DNA of 64,000 bases from an uncultured Rhizobium sp. (GCA_945952415.1 CAMFIF010000008.1:110292-174291), one strand, 5' to 3'. Numbered from the stretch's first letter, positions 52,832-62,489 are shown. A program made the numbers and translations. The notes: generated by a model not told the origin, from the letters alone.

Positions 52832-54832
52832 ATGATCTTGCGAAGTTCCGTCGACAATGCGCAGCCCGGCGCACCGCTTCTTCAGGGAGAAAACCGAAAG
52901 GACGCCATCCGGCGCGCCCAGGTGCAGGGCATTTTCGATTATGGTGTTTTTCCCTTTTTTCTGAACGGCATCATTTCGCTCTCCGTCTCGCTGATTTACT
53001 ATCTGGCGGATCACGGCACCTCCCCCATGGTCTACATATGGTCGGTGCTGAACGTGACCATGCTGATCGGCCGTCTGGTGCTGCAAATCTGGCTGGAGCG
53101 TGACAAGGAGCTGCATCCGCCCGAGAAGATCCTGAACTTTCTTATCAGCGGCGCCTTTCTGGGAGGCATCCTGTGGGCGTTTCTGCCCCTGCAGGTGCCT
53201 GGCGTGGAGCTGGCCGGCCGTCACACCTATCTCACCCTCATCATCGTCGGCGTCGCCGCGGGCGGGCTTGTGCGCGGCGTGCCCAATTCGGCCATTGCCA
53301 TCGCCTTTTCCCTGCCGCCGGTCATATCGGTCGCCGGTCTTCTGATGGCGGAAGGCACGCTGATGGCCAATGTGCTCTATGTCAACGTCGCGCTCTACGC
53401 TGTCATGCTATACCGGGCCTGCAAGTTGGGTGCGGATAATTTCTGCGAAAATGCGGTTATGAAGCAGGAAGCAACCCTGCTCGCGCAGTCCCTGCAGGAG
53501 GCGAACCGGGATATCAGCGAGACCAACCGGGCGCTGGAAGTGCTGGCGAAGACCGATCCGCTGACCGGCCTTGCCAACCGCGCCAAGTTCAACTCAGAAC
53601 TGGACCGGGCGCTTGCCGCGGCGACCTTCGAAAAATGCCTGGCCTTGCTGGTTTTCGATCTTGACCGGTTCAAGGTGGTCAATGACACGCTCGGCCATGC
53701 TGCGGGCGATGCGCTGCTCGTCGGGGTTGCCAGCCGGCTTGCCGAAGCCCTGCCGGAACGCGCCTTTGCCGCGCGTCTCGGCGGCGATGAATTTGCGGTG
53801 ATCTGCCCGGCGCTGAGTGGTGCCGAAGAGGCTGTGGCGTTGGCGGAACATTGCCTGGCCATGATCTGCAGGCCTATCCTGCTGGCCGACCGTCAATATG
53901 GCATCGAGGCGAGTATCGGCATTGCCCTTGCGCCGAACCATGCCCGCACGGCAGACGATCTCTTTGCCTGCGCCGACCGGGCGCTCTACCGCGCCAAGGG
54001 TGCCGGCCGCCGCTGTGCCATGATCTTCAGCCGCGACATGCGCGAGAAGGAGGAGCGGCAGGCCCGCATCGAGCTGGATCTGCAGGATGCGCTGGAAGCC
54101 GGTGCGGTGGAGGCCTGGTTCCAGCCGCAGGTACGCCTTTCCGATGGCAAGCTCATTGGCGTGGAAGCGCTGGTGCGCTGGAACCATCCCGTGCTCGGAC
54201 CGCTCCAGGCCCGCGAGATCATCGAAGCCGTGCAGGCCCGCCGGCTGCACGGCCTGCTGGCGGCCCACATGACCGAAAAGGCCTGCGCGCTGCTGCAACG
54301 GCTGCGCGCCGCCGGCCACACGGATGTGCATGTCTCCGTCAATCTCTCTGCGGAAGATTTCCGCCATTACAACGTGCCGAAGGCGCTCGGCACGATCGTG
54401 GAGGAACACGGGGTCGATCCCGCGCTCTTCGAGATCGAGCTCACGGAAGAGGCGCTGCTGGACGTGGAGCTGCACGGGGCCGATCTGGCCGCGCTGGAAC
54501 GGCAGGGCTTCCGCCTGGCGCTGGATGACTTCGGCATGGGCAGCACATCGCTCAGCTACCTGCGCTCCATCCGCATCGACCGGCTGAAGATCGACCGGGA
54601 TTTTGTCTCGGGTATTTCGGACAGCCGCCACAACCAGGCACTCGTGACCGCCATGGTGGCGCTCGGCAGGATGCTCGACATCGACATCCTGGTCGAGGGC
54701 GTGGAAACCGAGGAGGACCGCATCATCCTGCGGGCGCTCGGCTGCGAGACGGCCCAGGGCTGGCTTTATGCAAAAGCCATGTCCCCTGACATGGTGCTGG
54801 ACTGGATCACCGGCCAGCACAAGGCTGCCTGA
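52832..54832 (+). CDS. Membrane GGDEF-EAL cyclic di-GMP protein
   Basis: About 666 residues. Six or seven hydrophobic segments (35-200) form a membrane sensor, followed by a short helix, a GGDEF domain (active site ARLGGDEFAV) and an EAL domain (GVEALVRW at its start, VNLSAEDF, FEIELTEEALLD, LALDDFGMGSTSLSYL and DRLKIDRDF). The metal-binding Glu and Asp residues are intact, so both synthesis and hydrolysis are possible. No RxxD I-site is visible ahead of GGDEF. A GTG at 52829 abuts the ATG at 52832. The stop directly abuts that of the convergent DUF486 gene. Confidence 0.93.
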   Translation: MILRSSVDNAQPGAPLLQGENRKDAIRRAQVQGIFDYGVFPFFLNGIISLSVSLIYYLADHGTSPMVYIWSVLNVTMLIGRLVLQIWLERDKELHPPEKILNFLISGAFLGGILWAFLPLQVPGVELAGRHTYLTLIIVGVAAGGLVRGVPNSAIAIAFSLPPVISVAGLLMAEGTLMANVLYVNVALYAVMLYRACKLGADNFCENAVMKQEATLLAQSLQEANRDISETNRALEVLAKTDPLTGLANRAKFNSELDRALAAATFEKCLALLVFDLDRFKVVNDTLGHAAGDALLVGVASRLAEALPERAFAARLGGDEFAVICPALSGAEEAVALAEHCLAMICRPILLADRQYGIEASIGIALAPNHARTADDLFACADRALYRAKGAGRRCAMIFSRDMREKEERQARIELDLQDALEAGAVEAWFQPQVRLSDGKLIGVEALVRWNHPVLGPLQAREIIEAVQARRLHGLLAAHMTEKACALLQRLRAAGHTDVHVSVNLSAEDFRHYNVPKALGTIVEEHGVDPALFEIELTEEALLDVELHGADLAALERQGFRLALDDFGMGSTSLSYLRSIRIDRLKIDRDFVSGISDSRHNQALVTAMVALGRMLDIDILVEGVETEEDRIILRALGCETAQGWLYAKAMSPDMVLDWITGQHKAA

Positions 54833-55186
54833 TCAGGCCCTGAAGACGAAGCTGGCGCCAAGCGCGATGAGGGCAAAGCCGATGGCATGGTTCACCGTCA
54901 GGCTTTCCTTCAGCCAGAAGACCGAGAAGCCGGAAAACACCACCAGCGTGATGACCTCCTGCATGGTCTTCAGCTGCGCGGTGGAATAGACCGACGAGCC
55001 GATGCGGTTGGCGGGCACGGCGAGGCAATATTCGAAAAAAGCAATGCCCCAGCTCGCCAGGATCGCCACCCATATCGCCGCCCCCTTGTGCTTGAGATGC
55101 CCATACCAGGCAAAGGTCATGAAGATATTGGACGCAAGCAGCATCACGACGGGCCAGACGGCGGCGGGCGAAAGGGCGAAGGGCAT
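54833..55186 (-). CDS. DUF486-family DMT-like membrane protein
   Basis: A 117-residue protein with four hydrophobic segments. VMLLASNIFMTFAWYGHLKH, FFEYCLAVPANRIG and TMQEVITLVVFSGFSVFWLKE are the DUF486 signatures, and the fold is related to small DMT transporters. The substrate is unknown. AAGGAACC precedes the ATG at 55186. Confidence 0.9.
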   Translation of the reverse strand: MPFALSPAAVWPVVMLLASNIFMTFAWYGHLKHKGAAIWVAILASWGIAFFEYCLAVPANRIGSSVYSTAQLKTMQEVITLVVFSGFSVFWLKESLTVNHAIGFALIALGASFVFRA

Positions 55187-55373
55187 GGGCAGGTTCCTTG
55201 CAGGGAATCGGGTGAGGATCGTTTCATGACATAGCGTGCCGGACCGCTTTGAACAGCAGGAGCCTCGGCAACCTCTCCAAGAGTTGATATCGCCCACTTC
55301 CACCTGAATTTTTGTTTCCCTTTTGTACGCCTTTGCCCTTTCCTTTCGGGCGGACTCTCTCCATATTCCGGGC

Positions 55374-58300
55374 ATGTCCAAGGCACCGAAAAATCCGTCC
55401 CGTCCCTCCGGTTTCGAAGAAGCGCCGCAGGCCGCGTTCGAAGGCGCGCCGCTGTCCGGTTCCGTTTCCGATTGGGTGAAGCAGCTCGAGGCCGAGGCGG
55501 AAGCTTCGGGCATCGAAACCCAGCGCGAGATTGCCTCCAAGGCCGGCAAGCACCGCAAGAAGGTGGAGATCGCCGCCCGCACCCAGACCTCCGCCGGGGA
55601 TGACTGGGAGCCGGCCACAGGCCCGCGCGGCGTGCAGGCGCAGGGCGCTGGTAGCGGAGAAAAACCCACCCGCAAGAAATCGGCCAAGACCGCCGAGCCG
55701 ACCGCGATGAAATCCTCGCGCGGCACGTCTATGGGCGGGTCCACCGATCCGAAGACGCGCGCCGCGGCGGGGCTGAACCCCGTGGCCGGCATGGATGTGA
55801 GCCTGGAGGAAGCCGGCACGCTGGCGCAGGGCGCGGTAACGGCCACGGTGGATGCCCTGTCGAAGCTGATCGAGAGCGGCAATCCGCTGTTCAAGGATGG
55901 CAAGCTCTGGGTGCCGCACCGCCCTGCCCGGCCGGAAAAATCGGAAGGCGGCATTCCGCTGAAGATGGACACGACCTACACGCCCTCCGGCGACCAGCCG
56001 ACCGCCATCCGCGACCTGACCGAGGGGCTGAATTCCGGCGAGCGCAGCCAGGTTCTGCTCGGCGTCACCGGTTCGGGCAAGACCTTCACCATGGCCAAGG
56101 TGATCGAGGAAACGCAGCGCCCTGCGGTGATCCTCGCGCCGAACAAGACGCTGGCCGCGCAGCTCTATTCCGAGTTCAAGAACTTCTTCCCCAACAACGC
56201 GGTGGAATATTTCGTTTCCTACTACGATTACTACCAGCCGGAGGCCTATGTGCCCCGCTCGGATACCTATATCGAGAAGGAAAGCTCGATCAACGAGCAG
56301 ATCGACCGGATGCGCCACGCCGCCACCCGCGCGATCCTGGAACGGGACGACTGCATCATCGTCGCCTCGGTCTCCTGCATCTACGGTATCGGCTCGGTGG
56401 AAACCTACACCGCCATGACCTTCCAGATGCAGGTGGGCGACCGCATCGACCAGCGCCAGCTTCTGGCCGATCTCGTGGCGCAGCAATACAAGCGCCGCGA
56501 CATGGATTTCCAGCGCGGCTCGTTCCGCGTGCGCGGCGACACGATCGAGATCTTCCCCGCCCACCTGGAGGACGCCGCCTGGCGCATCTCGCTCTTCGGC
56601 GACGAGATCGACTCGATCACGGAGTTCGATCCGCTCACCGGCCAGAAGACCGGCGACCTGAAGAGCGTGAAGATCTACGCCAATTCGCACTATGTCACGC
56701 CGCGCCCGACGCTGAACGGCGCCATCAAGGCGATCAAGGAAGAGCTGAAGCACCGGCTTGCGGAGCTCGAAAAGGCCGGCCGCCTCCTGGAGGCGCAGCG
56801 GCTGGAGCAGCGCACCAAATATGACATCGAGATGCTGGAGGCCACGGGCTCCTGCGCCGGCATCGAGAACTATTCGCGCTATCTCACCGGCCGCCGCCCC
56901 GGCGAGCCGCCGCCGACGCTGTTCGAGTACATCCCCGACAACGCCCTCATCTTCATCGACGAAAGCCATGTGACCATCCCGCAGATCGGCGGCATGTATC
57001 GCGGCGACTTCCGCCGCAAGGCGACGCTGGCCGAATACGGCTTCCGCCTGCCCTCCTGCATGGACAACCGCCCCCTGCGCTTCGAGGAATGGGACGCCAT
57101 GCGCCCGCAGACCATCGCGGTCTCGGCCACGCCGGGCAACTGGGAGATGGAGCAGGCCGGCGGCGTCTTTGCCGAGCAGGTCATCCGCCCCACGGGCCTC
57201 ATCGATCCGCCGGTGGAGGTGCGCTCTGCCCGCAGCCAGGTGGACGACGTTCTGGGCGAGATCCGCGAGACATCCGCCAAGGGTTACCGCACGCTGGTGA
57301 CCGTGCTCACCAAGCGCATGGCGGAAGATCTTACCGAATATCTGCACGAGCAGGGCGTCAGGGTGCGCTACATGCATTCCGACATCGATACGCTGGAGCG
57401 CATCGAGATCATCCGCGATCTCCGCCTCGGCGCCTTCGACGTGCTTGTGGGCATCAACCTGCTGCGCGAGGGCCTCGACATTCCCGAATGCGGCTTCGTG
57501 GCCATCCTCGACGCGGACAAGGAAGGCTTCCTGCGTTCGGAAACCTCGCTCATCCAGACCATCGGCCGCGCCGCGCGCAACGTGGACGGCAAGGTCATTC
57601 TCTATGCGGACAACATCACCGGCTCGATGAAGCGGGCGATGGAGGAAACCAGCCGCCGCCGCGAGAAGCAGATGGAATATAACCGCATTCACGGCATCAC
57701 GCCGGAATCGGTCAAGGCCCGCATTTCCGACATTCTCGACAGCGTCTACGAGCGCGACCACGTCCGCGCCGACATCTCCGGCGCCTCCGGCAAGGGCTTC
57801 GCGGATGGCGGCCATCTGGTGGGCAACAACCTGCAGGCCCATCTCAACGCGCTGGAAAAACAGATGCGCGACGCCGCCGCCGACCTCGACTTCGAAAAGG
57901 CCGCCCGCCTGCGCGACGAAATCAAACGCCTCAAGGCCGCCGAACTCGCCGCCATGGACGACCCGATTTCCAAGGAGGAGGCCAGAAACGCCGAAGGCCC
58001 GAGGGGGAAGCAGAACCAAGAGGCGTCGAAGGCTGAAGGCCCGAGGGGGAAGCGCGGCGCTGGCCCCGAGTCGATCTCCCACCTCACGGGCAGCAAAGCT
58101 GCTCCGGATGCGGGGGAGATGCCCAGCAGGGCAGAGGGGGGTACGCCCGCCCCGAACGCCAACTCCTACTTCGCCAAACCCTCGCTCGACGACATGGGCC
58201 CGGGCACGGATGGCGTAAAGCCGCTGTTCCGCAAGCCGGAGCTGGACGAGATGGGCCGCGACATCGCGGAGCCCGCGGGCAAATCCCTGTTCCGAAAGAA

Positions 58301-58550
58301 TAGCCTTGACGAGATGACGGTGGGCCGCACGGAAAAACCGGTCACGCCGGGCCGCCTGCCGGAAAAGCCGCCGGAACATCTGGCGACCGCGAAGCGGCAT
58401 TCCCCGTTGCTCGAAGGCCAGCCCGACCGCGCCACCGACGACCCCGCCCCCCTCCGCCGCGCCCGCGCCGGCGTCGGCTCCTACGAGGACCCGGTGGACG
58501 TGAAACGCAAGGGCCGGACGAAGGGGAAGACGGGACGGCCGGGTCGGTAA
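55374..58550 (+). CDS. uvrB: Excinuclease ABC subunit B, extended form
   Basis: A 1058-residue UvrB, the damage-verifying helicase of nucleotide excision repair. The common core (about 670 residues in most bacteria) starts near residue 197 ([14 protein letters not shown]). It has Walker [11 protein letters not shown] (about 229), the beta-hairpin [15 protein letters not shown], the Walker B-like DESH box, and [12 protein letters not shown]. The UVR domain [19 protein letters not shown] is near 830. An N-terminal extension of about 195 Lys/Ala/Thr-rich residues and a C-terminal one of about 190 are low-complexity. The latter holds an EGPRGK duplication and a mosaic repeat. The ATG at 55374 was preferred to one at 55323. 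Confidence 0.95.
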   Translation: MSKAPKNPSRPSGFEEAPQAAFEGAPLSGSVSDWVKQLEAEAEASGIETQREIASKAGKHRKKVEIAARTQTSAGDDWEPATGPRGVQAQGAGSGEKPTRKKSAKTAEPTAMKSSRGTSMGGSTDPKTRAAAGLNPVAGMDVSLEEAGTLAQGAVTATVDALSKLIESGNPLFKDGKLWVPHRPARPEKSEGGIPLKMDTTYTPSGDQPTAIRDLTEGLNSGERSQVLLGVTGSGKTFTMAKVIEETQRPAVILAPNKTLAAQLYSEFKNFFPNNAVEYFVSYYDYYQPEAYVPRSDTYIEKESSINEQIDRMRHAATRAILERDDCIIVASVSCIYGIGSVETYTAMTFQMQVGDRIDQRQLLADLVAQQYKRRDMDFQRGSFRVRGDTIEIFPAHLEDAAWRISLFGDEIDSITEFDPLTGQKTGDLKSVKIYANSHYVTPRPTLNGAIKAIKEELKHRLAELEKAGRLLEAQRLEQRTKYDIEMLEATGSCAGIENYSRYLTGRRPGEPPPTLFEYIPDNALIFIDESHVTIPQIGGMYRGDFRRKATLAEYGFRLPSCMDNRPLRFEEWDAMRPQTIAVSATPGNWEMEQAGGVFAEQVIRPTGLIDPPVEVRSARSQVDDVLGEIRETSAKGYRTLVTVLTKRMAEDLTEYLHEQGVRVRYMHSDIDTLERIEIIRDLRLGAFDVLVGINLLREGLDIPECGFVAILDADKEGFLRSETSLIQTIGRAARNVDGKVILYADNITGSMKRAMEETSRRREKQMEYNRIHGITPESVKARISDILDSVYERDHVRADISGASGKGFADGGHLVGNNLQAHLNALEKQMRDAAADLDFEKAARLRDEIKRLKAAELAAMDDPISKEEARNAEGPRGKQNQEASKAEGPRGKRGAGPESISHLTGSKAAPDAGEMPSRAEGGTPAPNANSYFAKPSLDDMGPGTDGVKPLFRKPELDEMGRDIAEPAGKSLFRKNSLDEMTVGRTEKPVTPGRLPEKPPEHLATAKRHSPLLEGQPDRATDDPAPLRRARAGVGSYEDPVDVKRKGRTKGKTGRPGR
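57990..58053 (+). repeat. Direct repeat inside uvrB C-terminal extension
   Basis: GCCGAAGGCCCGAGGGGGAA at 57990 recurs at 58032 with one change (GCTGAAGG). The period is 42 bases (14 codons), encoding two AEGPRGK copies. Confidence 0.85.
58072..58143. repeat. Mosaic palindromic repeat, copy 2, inside uvrB coding sequence
   Basis: This 72-base copy matches 8412-8485 in its frame: GGGCAGC-AAA-GCTGC, CTCCGGATGCGGGGGAGAT, a short central hairpin (GCCC-AGCA-GGGC) and AGAGGGGGGTA. It is read in frame by uvrB as roughly 24 codons (residues 900-923) and adds no stop. Confidence 0.85.
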
Positions 58551-58560
58551 GCGGGCAGCA

Positions 58561-59070
58561 ATGACATCACCCGATCATGGCGTCATCGCACTGGATGTCA
58601 CCAGCCCGGATCTGGACCTGTCCGCTCTGCTGCGAGGCACGGCGAGCCGATTTAACCCCCATATCACGCTCATGCCACGTTTCCCCATCACGAGCCTTGA
58701 AACGACAGTTGCCGAGTGGACACCCATCCTGAAAGACTTGAAGAAACTGAAGGCTAGGGTCTTTCAGGTATCAGGGCCAAAATGGCCAGAGACTGACCTG
58801 TGTTGGTATGAGTTTGACACGGACGCAGAGGGCCGCACCGCCCTGCAACTGGCTCATGAAGCAGTCCTATCCCAGGCTCTGAGTTCTGGAGTGATCCGGG
58901 AACCGCCGCATTTCTCCGGAAAGGCCTTCCATCCTCATATGACGGTGGCATGGCGAACTGAAGCGCCTACCGGTTTGCCACCGACCCTGACTTTGCAGGC
59001 AAGCACTGTGGCTCTTTACACTTACGGGGCAGACCCTCACGCCGGGACAGTCAAGAGAGCAGGACTTTGA
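58561..59070 (+). CDS. 2H phosphoesterase / 2'-5' RNA ligase-like protein
   Basis: A 169-residue protein with the two HxT motifs of the 2H superfamily: FNPHITLMPRF (about residue 37) and FHPHMTVAW (about 123). Such enzymes act on cyclic phosphates, 2'-5' bonds or RNA ends. It starts ten bases after the uvrB stop and is on the same strand, but codon use is less GC-biased, so it may be an acquired gene placed behind uvrB. No further assignment is safe. Confidence 0.8.
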   Translation: MTSPDHGVIALDVTSPDLDLSALLRGTASRFNPHITLMPRFPITSLETTVAEWTPILKDLKKLKARVFQVSGPKWPETDLCWYEFDTDAEGRTALQLAHEAVLSQALSSGVIREPPHFSGKAFHPHMTVAWRTEAPTGLPPTLTLQASTVALYTYGADPHAGTVKRAGL

Positions 59071-59333
59071 TCTTCGCTACTATAACAAAACAAAAATAGC
59101 CCGCGGACTGGGTGCACCCGGGGTCCACTCCACAAGCAGTTATAAATTTCGATCAAATAAGCGGGTTTCGAAAAGGCCGGCCCGCCAACTCCTAGGAGGA
59201 AGCGGTTCTCGCTATTTCCAGTAATTTTGCATACATGGTCGATAGATGCACCCATGAACCTACGCCGATGGCGCATTTGAATACAGAAAGAAAAAGATCA
59301 AAGCGGGACATATTTAAATTTCATGAAATATTT

Positions 59334-59822
59334 CTATCCAGCCGAAGAAAGCATACTCATTAACAATTCTTTATATTTGTCACCGTGTGGTACGGAATTT
59401 ATTAAACCTGGAAGACCTACATCCACATTTCCAAAAACATAATCGTTTGTTATTTTTCCCTTCAGAACTCCGTCTATGCGATCTTCCACGAGGCTTAAAG
59501 TGAAAAGCTCCTGTACTTCGTTGTCATAGCATGGCCAGCCAAGAAATATTTTATCGTCCTCCGTTAATATTTTTTCCGTTTCAATGCACAATACATCATT
59601 CCCGTCGTCGTCTTTACAATGAATAACTGCATCACCCCATATAGGATCAGAGGTTCCGCTCTGGACGGAGGCTGCCTGAACATTGTTTTCAAAATTAACT
59701 CTAGAAGAGTCTTTATTTGCCGCATCTAATACGCTAGAAAAATCTGTTTTTTCCGCAAATATTTGGCCATTTCGCAAGCCTGCATTGCTTGCCGAAGGAT
59801 CCAACTTGATTTCGGAAGTCAT
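59334..59822 (-). CDS. Hypothetical protein (island gene)
   Basis: A 162-residue acidic protein without signal or membrane segments. Residues 1-50 are polar; the rest includes VIHCKDDDGNDVLCIETEKI, FLGWPCYDNEVQELFTL and VDVGLPGLINSVPHGDKY. No family was recognised. GAGGGG lies eight bases before the ATG. It follows the next gene by 22 bases on the same strand, so the two form one unit. It is visibly AT-rich compared with uvrB and cspA. Confidence 0.6.
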   Translation of the reverse strand: MTSEIKLDPSASNAGLRNGQIFAEKTDFSSVLDAANKDSSRVNFENNVQAASVQSGTSDPIWGDAVIHCKDDDGNDVLCIETEKILTEDDKIFLGWPCYDNEVQELFTLSLVEDRIDGVLKGKITNDYVFGNVDVGLPGLINSVPHGDKYKELLMSMLSSAG

Positions 59823-59844
59823 GGCTGCACCCCTCGGCTAGATC

Positions 59845-60348
59845 TTATGCGTATACCACTCTGACTGTATTCCAGTTGATATATGGAGGCTGCGATAATC
59901 GGACAACTATGTTTCCAACCTTCATCTCATAAACCATTTTGCAGATCGCGGGGATCTTTAGTGAGGAAACGTTTAAAAGCCCGCGGTCGTGCGTTGTTAC
60001 ATCCTGAATCCACTGCTTCAGGGGAGTATATATTGTTATTCTAACGGATATTTGCCTCCACCAACTTCCAAAATTCTTGTTCGAATAGTCATAGGTGATA
60101 GTATCAATAAGCGCGTTCTTTGGAGGGGTAGACAAAGGAGCTAGCACTTCGCCCTTGACCCATTGCCCTCCCATTAAAGGCTGGGGTCCAGAGCCGCTAG
60201 CTTGCCAAGACCCAACCGCTGCATCCTCGACGCTGGCGCTATCCAACTGACGAAAAAGCTCAAACAGTTCCGGATGTGAAACTGAAAGATCAACTTCGAC
60301 CGGAGTAAATTCCGGCAGTTTCTCTTCTGGCGGTAAAAGCAGATCCAT
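59845..60348 (-). CDS. Hypothetical protein (island gene)
   Basis: A 167-residue soluble protein with many beta-type stretches (SVRITIYTPLKQWIQDV, KVGNIVVRLSQPPYINW, TVRVVYA). It begins MDLLLPPEEKLPEFTPVEVD. No domain was recognised. The AAGGAG ribosome site is excellent, supporting a real gene. It is the first gene of a two-gene unit and AT-rich. Confidence 0.62.
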   Translation of the reverse strand: MDLLLPPEEKLPEFTPVEVDLSVSHPELFELFRQLDSASVEDAAVGSWQASGSGPQPLMGGQWVKGEVLAPLSTPPKNALIDTITYDYSNKNFGSWWRQISVRITIYTPLKQWIQDVTTHDRGLLNVSSLKIPAICKMVYEMKVGNIVVRLSQPPYINWNTVRVVYA

Positions 60349-60510
60349 AGGTTTTCTCCTTAAATCGGTCTATGGCACCTTCTGGCAACCACAAGACGCA
60401 GCATGAACGAAAGACAACCTATAATCAAGATATTTCTTATTTAGGGATTTTTATTTTAACCGCTCCCTCGCTTATGTCATTTGGCCGCAGAGGCGTGCTT
60501 GAGGTCTCAA

Positions 60511-60765
60511 TCAGAGACCTAGCTCTTTCCAACCCGGCGGCAGGGCGCCATCATCTCTTCGGTAATCTTCAACGATTAGACCTTTCAATCCATTGTCCAG
60601 ATTCTTTGACCTCACCTGCCTATGCTTTTCCCGTCTCTGCTCGTCCCTTCGGCGGGAGGTGGCGAAGAGTTGGTAGGAGATTACCCAGATCGTCACATGC
60701 GGCAGCACGGTCCAGAGCAGCTTCAGCCAGTCTGGCGAGGTCATATACATTTGGGTCAGGTCCAT
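60511..60765 (-). CDS. Small single-pass membrane protein
   Basis: An 84-residue protein with one hydrophobic segment (LLWTVLPHVTIWVISYQLFA, about 14-33) and a basic cytoplasmic tail (SRRRDEQRREKHRQ). GGAAAG precedes the ATG at 60765. An in-frame ATG at 60918 would add 51 Arg/Pro-rich residues and was rejected. No family was recognised. The gene lies 160 bases upstream of the two-gene hypothetical unit on the same strand. Confidence 0.55.
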   Translation of the reverse strand: MDLTQMYMTSPDWLKLLWTVLPHVTIWVISYQLFATSRRRDEQRREKHRQVRSKNLDNGLKGLIVEDYRRDDGALPPGWKELGL

Positions 60766-61291
60766 GGGCGGCTTTCCGGTTTGGGCTCCGAGACAGCCAC
60801 CGGGGACCGGGTATTTCCCGTGAGGTCCCCGATGACCGGGAGTTCGAAAAGTCGCAACCAAACGACCGCCCCGGCTTTTAAACCGAAGTTCTGGACATGA
60901 CCGAGGCCTCCCGGCCAATCAGCGTTTCACCGCCAGGCAGGAAGCTTAAGGTACGGGACGCGCCAATCAAGGCACGGCCGCTTTGGTTGAGAGGGTTTCG
61001 ACGCCCCCGGGATGGCAAACCCGTTGCCATCCTGAACAGGACGTTATCAGGAATGCCTCTTCAGTCAATGCTGTATTAGTGATATCCTCACGGCACCCAC
61101 CGGGCTGGCAGGGGGCGGCGGAAACGGCCGGAGAGAATGGGCGGCGGCTTTTGCCTTCTCGTTTTAAGCCTGCCCGGTCTCGTTTGCAGGGGCGGGTCGG
61201 CGGCGGGTTCGGCGGATTTTCCGGCTTATTTTGCTTCGGCACCGGGCAGGTTTCGGGAGCTGGTATCCACCGGGCGAGACCGCCCCCGCCC

Positions 61292-61347
61292 CTACTCACT
61301 ACTCACTACTCACTCCTCACTATTCGCTATTCGCTATTCGCCACTCA
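61292..61347. repeat. Heptamer tandem array
   Basis: Eight 7-base units in line: CTACTCA three times, CTCCTCA, CTATTCG three times, then CCACTCA. The two unit types form a simple compound satellite. Confidence 0.9.
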
Positions 61348-61866
61348 CTCAAAAAAAGTTCCCACCCCCTCTTTCATTTTCTCCTCATATATAGGATTAT
61401 ATTCCTTGTTCCGCTCTGGTCACACCGGGTGCCCTGCGATCCCGGTCAGGCGGAGCCGGTCTTTCTTGTTTCGCTGTCGCAGCCGCGGGAGAAGAAACGG
61501 TGCAGAAAATGGTTTCCCTCCCGGTGCGTCACCTGGTGGCGATGGGGGTGCGTCTGTGAGACGACGACAAATTCGGTATGGAACGGCCTGTTTTCAAAGC
61601 AGCAGGCCGGTGCGAACAAGATCGGTCAATCCGGTCGCCCGCCGCCGGGCGCATGCGAAATGCCCGGCGGATCATACACGTGATGCAGAGAAACCGGAGT
61701 TGCACTGAAAAAAGCCGAACCGGGGCGCGGTGAGCGCCACATTATTACTTGCTACGAGGTGCTTCCCGCGCCCCGGCCAGCCCCTCGTGTCCCGAGGGAG
61801 GAAATGACCGCATCCCCCGGCCCTTCAAAGGGCGCGGGATCGCGACGGCATGCGCATCGCATGACT

Positions 61867-61900
61867 GCCCCCTCCGCCTCAAAACGGAGGGGGCGTTTTT
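61867..61900 (+). terminator. Strong orphan intrinsic terminator
   Basis: GCCCCCTCCG and CGGAGGGGGC form a perfect 10-base stem with an 8-base loop, followed by GTTTTT. The nearest plus-strand gene upstream ends at 59070, so it must end an unrecognised transcript. Confidence 0.85.
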
Positions 61901-62254
61901 GCGGGATTTTGGGGAGGGACTGGATTTGGGTGTTTGGTGGGGGGTGCGCTTCGGCACACTTCGCCCGCAACCCCGCATGTCCCGTAAACACCGGGCTTGC
62001 CTTTTTGCGCAAATACTGGCACTGCTTGCGTGTTCGGGCATTGCGATCCCGGAGACTGGACTTCTGAAGACTACCCCGAGCCTCGCAGCCGGGGTTGCCG
62101 GTGCCGCCGGCAAGCGATGTTCTTTCCCCGCAATCATGACACTCGACCGGCCATACCCCGCGCTCACCGCGCGCCGGCCATACGCTTTTGCGCGGACTCG
62201 TTTCGGCGGGTTTGCGCGCCATGACAGACTTCAGGGAACGAAAAGGAATATCCC

Positions 62255-62461
62255 ATGAAAGGCACCGTAAAGTTCTTCAACCAGGACAAGGGCTTCGGCT
62301 TCATCACCCCCGAGAACGGCGACAAGGACGTGTTCGTGCACATCTCCGCCGTCCAGGCTTCCGGCATGCAGGCCCTGCGCGATGGCCAGCAGGTTTCCTT
62401 CGACACCGAGCCGGACCGCATGGGCAAGGGCCCGAAGGCCGTGAACATCAAGGCCGCCTGA
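62255..62461 (+). CDS. cspA: Cold-shock protein
   Basis: A 68-residue OB-fold single-strand nucleic acid-binding protein. RNP motifs are intact: [18 protein letters not shown] and [11 protein letters not shown]. It acts as an RNA chaperone. AAAAGGA lies seven bases before the ATG. The long non-coding 5' flank fits the structured leaders common in this family. An intrinsic terminator follows. Confidence 0.96.
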   Translation: MKGTVKFFNQDKGFGFITPENGDKDVFVHISAVQASGMQALRDGQQVSFDTEPDRMGKGPKAVNIKAA

Positions 62462-62489
62462 TTTTATCCGGCCGATATCGAATTCACAG

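Larger units (their letters stand above)
60766..62254. other. 1.5-kb region without a supported protein gene
   Basis: Between the small membrane protein and cspA no frame has a ribosome site, family motif and normal composition at once. The region contains a heptamer tandem array (61292-61347), a strong plus-strand terminator (61867-61900) with no known gene upstream, several GC hairpins around 61765-61800, and the long cspA leader. A frame at 61979-62258 starting MSRKHRACLFAQI has a lipobox-like LLAC but overlaps cspA and was not accepted. Confidence 0.5.

Noticed and set aside
55224..58400. 1058-codon open frame on the minus strand antisense to uvrB
   Set aside because: It mirrors uvrB over its whole length, has a His/Gly/Ala/Arg-rich composition typical of GC-rich antisense frames, and lacks any motif. 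uvrB motifs are complete on the plus strand.
61292..61347. Heptamers as a CRISPR or replication iteron array
   Set aside because: Seven-base units without spacers do not fit CRISPR, and no replication gene or AT-rich unwinding element is near.
60983..61708. 241-codon plus-strand frame
   Set aside because: Part of it is a translation of the heptamer array (THYSLLTIRYS), it has no ribosome site and its composition is not protein-like.
61979..62258. 93-codon frame with a lipobox-like LLAC
   Set aside because: It runs into cspA, its C-terminal half is low-complexity Arg/Ala/Pro, and no ribosome site is present. It could be real only if conserved in relatives.
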